DNA of 64,000 nt, from assembly GCF_011386835.1 (NCBI RefSeq), contig NC_088795.1, forward strand, positions 106,390,434 to 106,454,433, read 5' to 3'. Both the position numbers and the translations under genes were made by a program. Origin of the DNA: Chrysemys picta bellii. Lineage: Eukaryota > Chordata > Testudines > Emydidae. Below are positions 22,501 to 33,762 of this stretch, in pieces. Position 1 is the first letter of the stretch. Each line of letters opens with the position of its first letter. The notes under the pieces are model-generated. The model had not been told where the DNA came from and did not search any database. It saw nothing but the letters and a program-made list of their open reading frames with translations.

Positions 22501-23398
22501 AACGTGTTTTTTATTTAAGGGGAAAACAAAGACAAGATGCTTGCAATGATCATATTCTTTATATTTTAAAGAAAGTTGATTTCTAAGCATTTCCATCCAG
22601 ACCATGATAAGAAGTCCCTTCTCCATTATTATATGGCACAAAACTGTGAAATAATGACACAACATTTTTATTAATAGCTTTTGGTTAGAATTAATCAGTG
22701 TTAGCCAATGAAGGACCTAAAGCTAAACTATTGGGAAAGACTGCCTTGTTTTTAGAAAAATGAACTAATTTAAGGAGAATTTTTTGCAGTCATAATAAAC
22801 TCACATTTTATGCAAAGCTATTGTGGCTTCCCAGATTGCTGAAGGTACTCGACTTGGCCTCACGCTTCACAACACACCTTTGTTACGGTGTTATCAGCCT
22901 GACACATGCTTTGTAACATTTCCTAGCTTAAGTAATTGGATTTAGGAAAACATATGCAAAATCTTCTTCAAAAATCAATTATACAGCAAAATAATACTGT
23001 TTTTGCAATATTAATAAAGTCCTAAGAGACTGCTCAGTTAATTTTACTCCAAATATAGTAAATTTATCCTCATGTATTATACATTGTTTAAATTTGTGTA
23101 ACATAAATTATACATAGTGGCTAGTAATTTATTTATGAGAAATAAACATAATTTCTTTGCCTTTTGTAGTTCTAAGCCACATTGTTATTCATGTATTTCA
23201 GGTATACCAATTAGCTATGCATGCTAAGAGTATGAAGTAATGTGTGCAAATTATAAAATGATTTAAGGTAACAAATCTTAACTTTTGACATCTATCAAGA
23301 AATATTATGAACCAAAGCAATGTTTTATTTAATAGAAGAGATACCGGCTTTTTTATGCTATTGCTTATTCATATCCAGGACTCATGCCTTGAGTGTTA
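22501..23398. other. No gene; candidate conserved non-coding DNA
   Basis: 22770-23300 is AT-rich but not repetitive, has no TE motif and contains words such as CATATGCAAAAT and TAATTTATTTATGAG. It may be regulatory sequence; this is a guess from texture only. Confidence 0.35.
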
Positions 23399-23456
23399 AG
23401 AAAAGAAAAGAAAAGAAAAGAAAAGAAAAGAAAAGAAAAGAAAAGAAAAGAAAAAG
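23399..23456 (+). repeat. (AAAAG)n microsatellite
   Basis: About eleven uninterrupted AAAAG units. Confidence 0.97.
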
Positions 23457-26180
23457 CCTTGTCATACAATGATAAACTGGAGCAAGGAAATAAATATAAA
23501 TTATTTGTTAAAGTATTTCACAGTAGAATGTTGTTGGGGCAACAAGTGGAGTTTTTAAGCTATGGATGAACTTCATAAAGTTCCAGGACACATTTGGCTG
23601 AGTAAACAAAAATTCACCAATTTATCCAAAGCTTATTCAAACTTATCTATACCTCTTTGGTTTGTAAATTGGGCTGTAAAGCTTTCAAATACAGGATCTC
23701 TCATGAAATTTCAGTGTGTCTTGGTTTCATCTGAAAAGTAACTTTTGTTCATGGTATTGCACTATTTCTGCGTCTAGTCCTTGACAAAACCAGAAAGTCC
23801 AGAAAGGTGCAGAATACATGTTCAAATAAGCAATATTTATCCTCAAAAAAGGCTCGGACCATGTATTATTTGAACCAGCTTGTCCACCCCTACTAAAGTC
23901 ACTCAGAAACCATGATGATAGGCATGAAATATTCAAACCCTACATAGATTAGAATGTGATCTAATTTTTAGATCGATAGAGTAGACAGACTGGATCAGAA
24001 TTATTTTATGCTAGTATTCCACATAAGGGAGGGGGATGATACTATCATCTCACCATATAGTGTGCATAGAGGTTCAATTTTACAGAGATTAGTGGAAGTA
24101 TAACACATTAAGATAATGTGCATTATTGCCTCTTAAAATTGGAACAAGTCAGAAAATGAAAATCTCTTCCTGCAAATATATATATAATTGTCCCAAACTA
24201 GGACAAAAATTCAAAAACACAGAGTTCCTTGGAAACAGATTTCGGGGGAGGGGGGGTGGATGGGAGGGAGGGTAAATCCATTCAGGAAACTGAAAAAGGA
24301 ACTTTTCAGCTTTCTGGCTGCCCAGGTGGAAGGCTATTGTCAATTTCAAGCCCACCTGAAGGAAAAGCTCACAGCACTGGTGCTCAGCCTCCCCGTTACT
24401 CCCTCAGATCTGGGACCAGAAAGGCAGAGATCTGGAGTCCTCAGCTTCTCTGGCCCTGTAACTGGGAATAGCAGGGAAAGCAAGGAGACTGAGAGCTGAG
24501 GAGGCACAGTCAGGGAGCTCAGTCTCTGCAGTCCTCCTGGATCGTTTTGGTCAATTTCACTTTCTGTCTGCAGAGGATGAAAGTGACAAGAGAGTTCTAG
24601 GCAGCCAGCCAAGGATCCATCAATTAGATTTGCTTGGCAGAGAGGGTGGGAGTGTAGGTGATTTTAGGAAGAAGGGATTCTTAGACAGAAAGTCATTCAG
24701 ATGAAAAATTCCCAACCAGCTCTACTTAAGACTCCATTCCAGCAGTTTGATGCTCACACAACATAGTCAGAGGGTCTTTTGTAGATCTGGATAGAGCAGA
24801 TTGGTACCTCTCAGTAAGCACTACATCTTTCTGATTCTACTATGACAATATTCCTATACCTGTAATGTCACCACTCCCTGAACAGAGCCTTATTATTGGA
24901 TGCTCAATAGTGCCACTGAGTAGGAAGACAGAGAAATGTTCTCCAGAGAAACAGATCATCTTTACAGGAGTGAGATATAGTATTTGGGGAGTAAATTTAA
25001 GTGCCCCTATGATGGAGCTTAATAATGACAAAAAAGCTGGTCTGACTAGCCATGAAATAGGAAGAGCAGTTATCCTCCATGGATAAAAGGAGTGAAGTGA
25101 CTGTGTGCTTCTGTTGTCCAGCTCCCCTAGGGTCACATAAAACTTAAAAATCGATGGTATAATATGAAGCCTAGAAAGGATCACAAAAAAGTGTGGACTT
25201 CCATACAGCTTTTAAAAATTCCATACCTAATAATTTGGTTCCTAATACAACAGATGTTGTTTGGTTAGTTATTTTTAGAGGTAACACCATTAAAACTAAA
25301 ATAATTTAAGACCACCAGCGTAACAAATAAAAGTTTAAAATAACAAACAAAAGATGCTCAACACCAAAAATAGCGCCCCTTTGCCGACTGCTTCATTTTG
25401 CATTTGTCTTCACATTTATGTGGACAGCAACAATCTTAATCATCAAGTATTTCTCACACAAGTTACAGTAGTTAACACATTCTTAATTCTCTGCTTTGCA
25501 ATGCAACAGCAGGACATGCATTAGTCTCCATGTTTGTTGCTATACACCTTCTAACAAGGTCTTTTAGTTTTGTTATGGCAGCAGGGCAGCAAGGGACTCA
25601 AACTCACTTTTCAGTCAAACTCATGTGTTGATGTGCCTTCTATGCAAACAGAAAAGTTGCTGTTGTCTTGAGGTCTTTTGGCAAAATATATTTTGTAGAC
25701 TGACAAGAGAAAGATGATGGTGAGATATTATTAACTAGAACAAGAAGAAAATTAGATGACAAAGTGTTTTCTGTAATTGCTTTTCTCCACTGTAGTTGCC
25801 ATTGACCTTGAAGATCCTGGCATAGGTTCTCTTAATTATTTATGACAATGATTTACTATGAGATACACCTGGTCAAAAAAAATTCACTCAAACTCGCCTT
25901 GGCACTACCCTCCATCTCTCATGGAAAAGGGTTTTTCAAATAAATTGAAATAATTGTGAAAAAAAAATCTATTTTCATTTACAATTTTTGTGTTTTTGTT
26001 TCGGGGGGGACCACCCAAAGCTCCAATTTTATAAACCAAAACCGAAGAGTTTTAAGCAGGAAAAAACAAACAAACAAAGAAAAAAAACATACCTTTCAGT
26101 TGCCAGAAACAACAACAAATAAAAATCCAGTTTTTCAATGAAAACCAATATTATGAAGAAAAAATTGAATGAAAATGAAA
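23457..26180. other. No gene recognised
   Basis: Includes overlapping frames in all phases near 24150-24610 in a more GC-rich patch, without domain signal, and AT-rich sequence near 25880-26180 resembling the palindromic repeats. A G-run cluster at 24242-24270 is listed separately. Confidence 0.55.
24242..24270 (+). other. Candidate G-quadruplex
   Basis: Five or more runs of at least three G separated by one to four bases within 29 bases, ending GGATGGGAGGGAGGG. This satisfies the usual quadruplex pattern on the plus strand. Confidence 0.6.
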
Positions 26181-26700
26181 AGTGTTCCTTTCATGGGGCA
26201 ATTATCAACTTTTTTTTTTATTGTGGTAGCACTGAGAAATGCCTTGAAGGTGAGGACAGGAAGCTGGAGTAGTGTAACAAAAGGAGCAAAGGAAATGAAC
26301 TAGGAAGGGAAGTGATGTGGTCAGAGAAATGGCCTGGGAAGAGAATCCTAGCAGCTGTATTTAGAACTGTGAAGAAGAAGGTGAGGTGTGTTTTAGAAAA
26401 AATAGAGTGGAGGAGGTTGTAGTTGAGATGGAAGATGATGAAGGTCTGAAGAAGAGTTTTAGAGGTGCAAACAGAAAGAAAAGGTCAGATCTTGGAAATA
26501 TTATGGAGTAATAAATGGTTATATTTGGACACAGCTTGGATGTGCAAGGCAAAATAAAGGGAGGAGTCCCAGATGAGTCCCAAATTATGAACCTGAATGA
26601 GAGGGAGGATACTTTTTGTAAATTGTGGGGGGTAGATTATGCCTGGCCTTACGCAAGTGTGAAAGAGGGCTTGATGGTGTAAGGAGACTTCTTCAGTGTT
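26181..26700 (+). repeat. Purine-rich block, possible old interspersed repeat
   Basis: Long A- and G-rich stretch (GGTCAGATCTTGGAAATATT, GATGGAAGATGATGAAGGTC, ACCTGAATGAGAGGGAGG). The style is that of an old dispersed amniote repeat, but no second copy stands out here and no protein motif is readable, so the class is open. Confidence 0.3.
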
Positions 26701-28094
26701 TAATTTCTGTGCAGGGGCCAGGCACAACACCAGCACATGTCCTCAGACTCATGTAGTTCTTGTGCTGTATATCACCTCAAAAAGGGAGAACTCAGTCACA
26801 GGATTAGAGGTCTGTGTAATTCTGACCTGTACTGCTCCAGCAGCTCAGCTGTGGCAGCTTCTCCCACTCCCCCATAAGTGAATGGGTCTTGGAGCTAAAG
26901 TCTTCAAGTCTTGGAGCTAAAGAGCAGAGTGCTGGCTTCTTCTGACCCAGGCATCTTCTGACATCTAATTCCCGGTAGGTAGCTCATTCCACTTGCTCCT
27001 GGTGGTTTGGGGGATAGGCAGGTCTCCAAATCCCAGGGCCCCAGCTGATGCATTCTCCCTTTCAAGAAAGATGTTATAATATAGTGCTACAGAACATATA
27101 TACAAACCTCAAAATAGGCCTATTGCTGCTTCTTGCCACTAACTCGGCAGTGCCTGCCTCTCTACCTTTTGCTCCTCACTCTGTCAAAATAAAAAGTTGA
27201 GCTGCAAAGTCTGTGTACAGATATGATGTATAAACCATTTAAGATCCAAAAATTAATTATAATGAAATATATTTTAAAACCAACTATTTGAAAGTCAGTT
27301 CCTCCAGTGCAGAAGTGCAGCAAATTGCAGGGAAGGACTAGAAATCTCAATGGAGAAATACTCCCAAGTTAAAAGGATCAGAGGGGAGAGGGAAGGAGAT
27401 AAGCAGTTCTAAAAATGAATGATTTTAAAGATTGAGAATTTCCTTTATTGCAGCTCATCTAGAAAAGGAAAAACAGATGCCGTATGATTCATTTCTGAGA
27501 ACCTATGGGAAGATTTCATTTATGTTCATTCCAATTTACTCTATCTCTGTAAAACAGCCCCAAGTAGAGCACATCCCCCCTTATTTACGACATACAGTAC
27601 AACACTAAACATTATTACATTTTTTCAGGTCACTAAAGGAAGAAAAACTGCAGCTGATATGTGACAACATGCAGCCGTGCTCTGCCTTCATCTAGAGCAA
27701 TTGTAATGAGAGAGAAATACTGGGAATTGAGGCAAAAGCATATTTGCTTAGATACTTTGTTCACAGCTCATTCCTACTTCTAAGCAAGTATTACATTCTC
27801 TGCAATTACTTGAGGCTTGTTTTGGATGACACACATTGGGCAGATCTACTCTATTAATATTATTGTACCCTCATTTACAGAGCAGTTTATATGTATCCAA
27901 ACAGGTTACAAGCTAGAATAAAGTGAATTAGCCAATAGAAGTCACAATAGATACAGCGTGCAATAAAATCAATTATAAATATTGATAACAGATACATTTA
28001 AAATAAACAGTAATATATGATAAAAAGACAACAACTGTAAATTTGGCATTAAAGATGGTAATGGAGTTGTTCAGCTAAATGAATAAAAGGGAAT
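26701..28094. other. No gene recognised
   Basis: No motif or named repeat. 27440-27790 has the texture of unique sequence. Confidence 0.55.
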
Positions 28095-28200
28095 TAGAGA
28101 TTAGTGGCCTGACAGCCAGGAATTGCTGAGTTCAAAGTACATCTCTCTACTGACTTCTTCTGTAGCGTTGAGCAAGTCGCTCAGGCCAATGTTTTCAAAC
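28095..28200 (+). repeat. Faint MIR-like SINE relic
   Basis: CAGGAATTGCTGAGTTC, CTACTGACTTCTTCTGTAGC and TTGAGCAAGTCGCTCAGGCC follow the order of the MIR core (ACTGACTTGCTGTGTGACC, TTGGGCAAGTCACTT). Heavily diverged. Confidence 0.45.
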
Positions 28201-28956
28201 TGGTGTCACTAAAATTAGAAACCTGAAGCCATCTTTAGATCCCTAAATACATTCAGTGGAAAACCCTGCAGAATCCAAATTCTAGTGAAATACCCTGGGA
28301 ATAGATGAAGAAAGGGTAAGAAACTGACTGCGGGTGGGAGGACAACCTCAGAATGTGCCAGACACCTATCAGACATGGACACAACAAATGCTGGTGGAGA
28401 GGGTGCCCCGAGGCAGAGTCCTACAGGGACCACTACCCCCAGAAACCCTAATCCATTTGAACAGTATGTAAAATAGTTATTGGATGGCAGGCACTAAGCT
28501 AGTCTGTGTTTTTGGTAGAAAAATGATAGAATTAAAAGTTTGGTCTGCAGCTAGCATGTGTTTTATAGGAGATTCTATTTAAAGTCCCTACTTAACAGTT
28601 CCCACCCTGTCACTGTCATCATTCTGCCCCTGGGTCTCTTACTCTCTCCATTCAAATACCTACCACACACCAGTCTCTCTCATCCTTCTCTTTCTGGGAG
28701 TTTTATCAGCTGCTATTTGTCCCAGTACACAAAAGTGCATCAGGCAAAGCACCTTTCTTCCTTCTCATAGGCTTAGGGGAAGAGGTGTCAGAGGCATTCA
28801 CATTGGGATGAGGAGGAGACACCATCATGGGAGATGTGCAGTCACTGTCAGCAGTCATTGGTCCACCTTTCATAGGTCCAGAGGAAAGGGAACTGGTGGG
28901 AACCATGAAGGGTTTAGGTTCATGTATTCAGAAGCTACTGGAGAGTAGTAGCACAG
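28201..28956. other. No gene recognised
   Basis: Short frames on both strands without motif. Confidence 0.55.
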
Positions 28957-30072
28957 ATCATCATCATCATCATTTTCCTATTACACCTCTGGCGTGTAGG
29001 GCAGTGACAAAGCTCCCCCACTCCTGTCTGTTTCTGACAAGTCTTTCAATGGTTCCCAGCTGTGCCCCAGGTTTTTCAGCTCGGCTTCCACAGCTCTTCG
29101 CCATGTTGTTTTCAGGTGGCCTTGTTTTCACTTGCCTTCAGGTGTCCATCTTATTGCCACTTTGGTAATGGAATCAGTTTCCATCTGAAGCACATGACCG
29201 ATCCATCTTCATCGCCTCCTGGCAATGATGGTGCTCAGATCCTCTTGGCTGCACTGTGTCAATAGATCTTGGTTTGAGATTGCCCTGGGCCAAAAGATAT
29301 GGAGGATTTTTCTGAGGCAGGTTGTATGGAATGAAGACAGTTTGGACATGTCATACTTTCTCATTCCCTAGCATTCTGCACAATAAAGTAGTGTTGAAAG
29401 TACACAGATCTGATAAATCTTGAGTTTGGTTTTGGTGTTGTATTTTGATTATTTCCAGACTGTATTTAAGTTCCTGAAGATGTTCCTGGCTTTATTGATT
29501 TTGTTCTGGATGTCCCGGTTTGTTCCACTATCCTGGCTGATGGTGCTGCCCAAGTATGTGAATGTTTCTACATTGGTTTAGAACATAATCCTCTATACGT
29601 ACTGGTGATGGTGAGGCAATATTAAAGGTCATGATATTTGTCTTATTGTGGTTGATTTTTAGTCCAATTTGCTGGCTGAATACGTTGAGTTGAGTTGTTT
29701 TTTCTTGTATATGGTATGTGATAGGAGAGCAACATCATCTGCGAAGTCCAAGTCTTCAGGGGATGAGAAGAGTGTCCAGTTAATGCCTCTTGGAATGTCT
29801 TCTGTTGTACGCCGCATTACTCAGTCGATGGCAATGTTGAAGAGGATTGCAGATATGACACACCCATGACATACTCCCATTTTGACTTCAAAACAGAGCT
29901 CACTTTGGTCAACACTGCATGTAAAGTTGAAATAGAAGTTTTTGATGATGCTGATTATATGGAAAGGAATTCCATATGCCTGCAGAATGCGTCATAGGTC
30001 CTGTGAATGCTATCAAATCCTTTTCAAAGTCTATGAAATTTATGTAGCATTGCCATTGCCATTCTAAGCACT

Positions 30073-30251
30073 CAAGTATCAGGGGGTAGCCATGTTAGTC
30101 TGGATCTGTAAAAAGCAACAGAGAGTCCTGTGGCACCTTTAAGACTAACAGAAGTATTGGAGCATAAGCTTTCGTGGGTGAATACCCACTTTGTCAGACG
30201 CATGTGTTAATACATCTGTTACTCTTAAAGGTGCCACAGGACTCTCTGTTG
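30073..30251 (-). mobile_element. Short PLE insertion in the RTE, 12-bp duplication
   Basis: A 179-bp insertion flanked by ATTCTAAGCACT at 30061-30072 and again at 30252-30263. The left part is minus-strand PLE terminus (TATCAGGGGGTAGCCATG, AAAAAGCAACAGAGAGTCC, GCATAAGCTTTCGTGGG); the right 45 bases are an inverted copy (TTAAAGGTGCCACAGGACTC). Removing it and one duplicate restores continuity of the RTE. Related to 33662-33762. Confidence 0.88.
30158..30197 (-). ncRNA. Hammerhead-like motif in PLE, mutated
   Basis: Minus strand: CTGACAA (one essential G changed to A), a 6-bp stem II GTGGGT...ACCCAC, intact GAAA, then GCTTATGCTC. One key core base is lost. Confidence 0.45.
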
Positions 30252-30345
30252 ATTCTAAGCACTGTTCTATTATGTTTCGTAGAGTGAAGAACTGGTCTGT
30301 GCATCCACGCCCTTTCTGAAAACCAGTTTGCTCTTTTCTGAGAAT

Positions 30346-30953
30346 ACTACCAGAAAAGTAGCACAGATAAAGATCCCTTAATGTGGTCAGAGGGGTGGAA
30401 GGAGCAGGAAACATCCAAGTTCCCAACCACCTACCTTTTTCTATGATAATCAAAACAATATTACTGTATAGTTGTGTGCATAGGAGAAGCATAAATTAAA
30501 ATGAAGACTGTGTCCTTTGTCATCATGCCTCAAAATGAAATATCCATGCCTGGAGAATACAGAAAACATCAAATTCAAAAGAGGACAATTATCTTAAGCA
30601 GAAAAGGAGACTTTTTTTTGTGGTAAAGTCTTCGGTCACCTTTGGGGGTGAACAATGTTAACCACAGGTTGGAGGAAGGCAGTCAGGTCAGTTATCCACC
30701 GTTCCTGATAAACCTTTTGCACACTCAAGAGATGCTGGATATTTTGAATAATGCATAATGTCTGCAATATTGTATGTATATGAAATAATTTCCTCAAATT
30801 GTCTCATCCTTCAAGGTACTTCTTTAAGGGAATAAAACCTCCTAAAAATTGAGCTGATTCTCTAAAAATAATTGTTGTGCTATCTTTAAGGCACAGGTGT
30901 GGGGGCTCAGTGCCAGGGTCTGCTGCAAATTTCCTGAATAATCTGGAATAATT
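30346..30953. other. No gene recognised
   Basis: No motif or named repeat seen. Confidence 0.55.
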
Positions 30954-31572
30954 TAAGAGATAAGGTGGGTGAGGTGTTATCGTTTATTGGACCAACTTCT
31001 GTTGGTGAGAGAGACAAGTTTTTGAGCTGCAAAAAGCTCTTCTGCAGGTCCGGGAAAGAGTGTCAAAGCTAAATACAAGATTGAACAGATAGTTTAGCAT
31101 AAATATTTAGCACATATCCTAAGGGACCAGTCAAGGTGAAGTGGGCTTTTGACACTCCTGTAGTCATGGGACAAAAAGAGGCTAGTGGCTTACAGATTGT
31201 TGTAGTAAGCCATAAATCCAGTATTCTTATTAAGATCATGATTTTTAGTGTCTAGCAAAATTATGAATTTAAGCTCCCAGTCTCATATTTTCAAACTGTT
31301 GTGCAGGTTCCCTTTGAGGACTGAGAGGTCAAATATAGAGTGATTACTTTGTGAAAGGTGTTCAACCACAGGTGATATGGTGTTTTTGTCTTTTATCATT
31401 TTCCTGTGTGAGTTCATTCACGAATATAATTTGGTTTCACCCCCACAGTAGTTATTGGAACATGTAGTGCACTAAATGAGGTACACCACATGTTGTGATA
31501 AGTATGCATAGGACCTATGGATCTTGAAAGGTGCATTGTGGGGGGGTGTTGATCATGGTAGCAGTGGAGATC
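30954..31572 (-). mobile_element. PLE family 2, 3' portion
   Basis: A second PLE family, minus strand. Its terminus (left) reads TTATTGGACCAACTTCTG, TTGGTGAGAGAGACAAG. To the right lies its protein end: on the minus strand MNSHRKMIKDKNT near 31415-31375 and, toward the left, a LHN...ELKFI...LNKNTGFMAYY series near 31310-31170. These fit the GIY-YIG nuclease region and C-terminus of PLE proteins. The sequence changes to a MITE at 31573. 5'-truncated. Confidence 0.7.
31165..31500 (-). pseudogene. PLE GIY-YIG endonuclease domain remnant
   Basis: Broken reading of the PLE C-terminal nuclease domain, which nicks the target before reverse transcription. Blocks lie in different frames: a PITT-type run before NNYCGGETK (about 31455-31425; the usual YVGET is altered), MNSHRKMIKDKNT, a GEH-like V.EHLSQSNHSI block near 31345, and the ELKFI and TGFMAYY blocks. 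Several stops and shifts; clearly dead. The assignment depends on the order of short blocks. Confidence 0.6.
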
Positions 31573-31675
31573 AATGTTCCCTCTATTTTTTTCCATCCAT
31601 GTGCGGAATGAATTTTGTTATGTGCACCAATATTGAGGTAATGTGCGGATGTGCACCAGTAGAAACAAAAAACCC
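31573..31675 (+). mobile_element. MITE half copy (TGTTCCCTCTA end)
   Basis: Begins CAATGTTCCCTCTATTTTTT, continues CCATCCATGTGCGGAATG, TTTTGTTATGTGCACCAATA and has repeated ATGTGCG/ATGTGCACCA words. It resembles one half of a short-TIR DNA element; the mirrored right end is not seen. Confidence 0.45.
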
Positions 31676-31829
31676 AGATAAAATATATATATTTAAAAAG
31701 TTACCATAGGGATAATTACTCCAGCTAGGACAGGTTAGGCATTTTAGAAATCACTACTCAAAGAATTACATTTAAGCATAAAGAGAGAAATAAAATTATG
31801 AAATGTGTAGACCAGTCCAAAAACTAAAA

Positions 31830-32935
31830 TAACAGTGTGGCAGGTTTTCCCCTCCCCCAAAGGGGTACCACCTGGAACTGGGGTACCACGGAGCCCACCT
31901 GACCCACCAGCCTGGGCTTCCTTTCACTCTGTAATGCTGTGACGAACTGCAGACACAGTCCTCACACTTTCACCAGCACACAGGTAGGGGCACATGCAGC
32001 TGCAGAAATACACAGACACTGAAATCAGCTTTTCATGGGAAGGCTCAGCTAAAGAATTGCCCAGTACTCAAGTGTATCCCCCCTTCTAGAGGGTAAACCC
32101 AAACTTGTACCATCTTGCACTGCACGGAGAACTGATTATAAGGGATAGCAAACGGATCAAAGCAGATTACCTAGCAAATAAAACAAAAATACAATCTAAG
32201 CTTAATATACTAACAAAATGGTCTAGGCAGTTTGCAAAGAGTCTTGAAGGTAAGTTGCACTTGCATGCAGCTTAAAACTCCAGATATTCCTTTCACAGGC
32301 CAGATTACCCTCTAGCCTGGGTTCAGCCCTTCCCCCTGGTTCAGTCCCTTTCTTTCTCAGGTGTTTTGAACAGTCTTCTTTCTTGGGCGGGGAGTCAGTG
32401 AAGAATGAACCACAATGATGTCACTCCCCTGCCTTAAATAGTTTCTGCATATGTCGGGAATACTTTTTCTCCCAGTTTGATTCCCACCCCTGGTCAGTGG
32501 AAAAACACTAGTGTTATCATGGAGTCCAGTACCAGGTGACTTGGGCACATGTCCCTACAGCGATAACTCAAAGGCTGTTTGCAGTGTCCCCAGGAAGGCT
32601 TCCCAGGAAAGCTCCCTGGTGGGAGATTAGCATTTTCAAAGACCTATTGTTCTCCCTAATGGTCCTTTCCAACCGGCCATCTAGACTGATTGCATTCTGT
32701 CTAGTGGGCATTCCCCAGATTTAAACACATTTGTAATAGATGCATAGACAATATTCCTAACTTCAGATTCCAAAATTATACATACATACAAATAGGATAA
32801 TCATATTCAGTAAATCATAACCTTTCTAATGATATCTCACATGCCTTATCTTGTATAAAATACATCATAGTTATGCCATAATCATATCATAACAATATTA
32901 CTATGAAGATTATGGGGCATAATGCTACAAACACC
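31830..32935. repeat. Long unclassified repeat-like block
   Basis: A sharp rise in GC near 31850 (CCCCTCCCCCAAAGGGGTACC) precedes sequence with a TATA-like CCTTAAATAG at 32432 and ends in AT-rich ACCTTTCTAATGATATCTCA before 32935. It reads like non-coding sequence of a long interspersed element, perhaps LTR-related. I see no TG...CA pair, primer site, protein motif or duplication. Confidence 0.35.
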
Positions 32936-33044
32936 ACTTTGAAAGAATAAAATTACAGAGAATATATGTGCATTGCAGGAAGTACCAAGAAATAACAACA
33001 ACAACACAAGTATGTGTTGAGAGGTGAATGTGTCAGAGACAGAG

Positions 33045-33084
33045 TATGTGTGTGTGTGTGAGAGAGAGACACATAAACATAGAC

Positions 33085-33133
<49 letters not shown>

Positions 33134-33201
33134 TACACACACAGAGACAGAGAGTGTGTGTGTGTGTGTGAGAGAGAGACAGAGACAGAGTGTGTTTGTG
33201 T
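33045..33201 (+). repeat. Compound (TG)n/(AG)n microsatellite
   Basis: Alternating TG, AG and AC tracts. Five overlapping frames on both strands are produced by these tracts and are not genes. Confidence 0.97.
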
Positions 33202-33469
33202 GCTGACTGCTGGGGAAGTCTATGAGAGATCTGTGTGCTGTCTCTTTAAGGCACTCCCTCACCAGAAAGCTGGTTGTTCAGACTACAGGAGCTGTGAGCA
33301 GCTCTCCTGCCCCTGAGCCCTGTTCCCCCCCACACTCTCCAGCAGGAGGGAAGTGGGGGACACCCTGATATCAGCACCCACCCTTCCCCCTACTCTGCAC
33401 AGCCAGCAGGAAGGTCCCGGGAACAACTGTCCATGGAATTCAAGGCTGAGGGCAGGAATAACGCAGCTT

Positions 33470-33650
33470 CAGAGTGGGGGCTCCTGGACAGGTTGCCAGA
33501 TGTGTGCACCTGAGGCTAGTAATAACAGAGGACTATATAGTCAGTTTCCAGGCTAGGGTCGATACCAAGGGTCAGGGTTCAAGTCAGGAGGCGAGGTCCA
33601 AATGAAGTCAAAGTCACAAATGCAGGAGTGGGACCAGTCATAGCAGGTAC
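33470..33650 (+). repeat. Unclassified repeat block, copy 2
   Basis: Co-linear words with 14225-14430 (GATACCAAGGGTCAGGG, TCAGGAGGCGAGGTCC). A PLE piece begins directly after it. Confidence 0.5.
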
Positions 33651-33661
33651 AGAAGATCCAT

Positions 33662-33762
33662 CCATGCGTCTGACAAAGTGGGTATTCACCCACGAAAGCT
33701 TATGCTCCAATACATCTGTTGGTCTTAAAGGTGCCGCAGGACTCTCTGTTGCTTTTTCCTGT
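33662..33762 (+). mobile_element. PLE terminal fragment
   Basis: Plus-strand copy of the terminus seen at 30073-30251: GCGTCTGACAAAGTGGG, CACGAAAGCTTATGCTCC, TTAAAGGTGCCGCAGGACTC, ending TCTGTTGCTTTTTCC. No clear duplication. Confidence 0.8.
33670..33707 (+). ncRNA. Hammerhead-like motif in PLE, mutated
   Basis: CTGACAA 33670-33676, 6-bp stem II GTGGGT...ACCCAC, intact GAAA at 33694-33697, then GCTTATGCTC. Same core lesion as the copy at 30158-30197. Confidence 0.45.

Larger units (their letters stand above)
28957..30345 (-). mobile_element. RTE-clade LINE, 3' part, split by a PLE
   Basis: Minus-strand non-LTR element. Motifs in order from the right: RKEQTGFQKGRGCTDQFFTL (about 30345-30285), INFIDFEKDFDSIHR (about 30045-30000), a NIAID block (about 29835), LDFADDVALLSH (about 29760-29725, the catalytic FADD), KINHNKT (about 29665), TYLGSTISQDSGTN-like sequence (about 29560-29520), RWIGHVLQME-like sequence (about 29205-29180) and GRPKTTWRRA-like sequence near 29100. 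It finishes in a short run of ATG/ATC triplets at 28957-28972. FADD and the WIGH...GRP.TTWRR tail are typical of the RTE group. Many stops and shifts. Confidence 0.78.
28960..30345 (-). pseudogene. RTE reverse transcriptase and C-terminal region, broken
   Basis: The protein-coding part of the RTE element. Lesions visible include a stop where NIAIDW is expected (near 29820), further stops between the FADD block and the tail, and the 179-bp PLE inserted between the GRGCTDQ and FIDFEKDF blocks. A 115-codon open frame at 30145-30492 reads from RTE sequence into the PLE and is a chance fusion. The endonuclease half is missing. Confidence 0.72.

Noticed and set aside
21115..23456. CRISPR-like regular repeats
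   Set aside because: The only regular arrays are 4- and 5-base microsatellites without spacers, and the DNA is vertebrate.
32882..33316. Several frames with repeating S-L-T-H or C-V residues
   Set aside because: Translations of TG/AG/AC microsatellite tracts.
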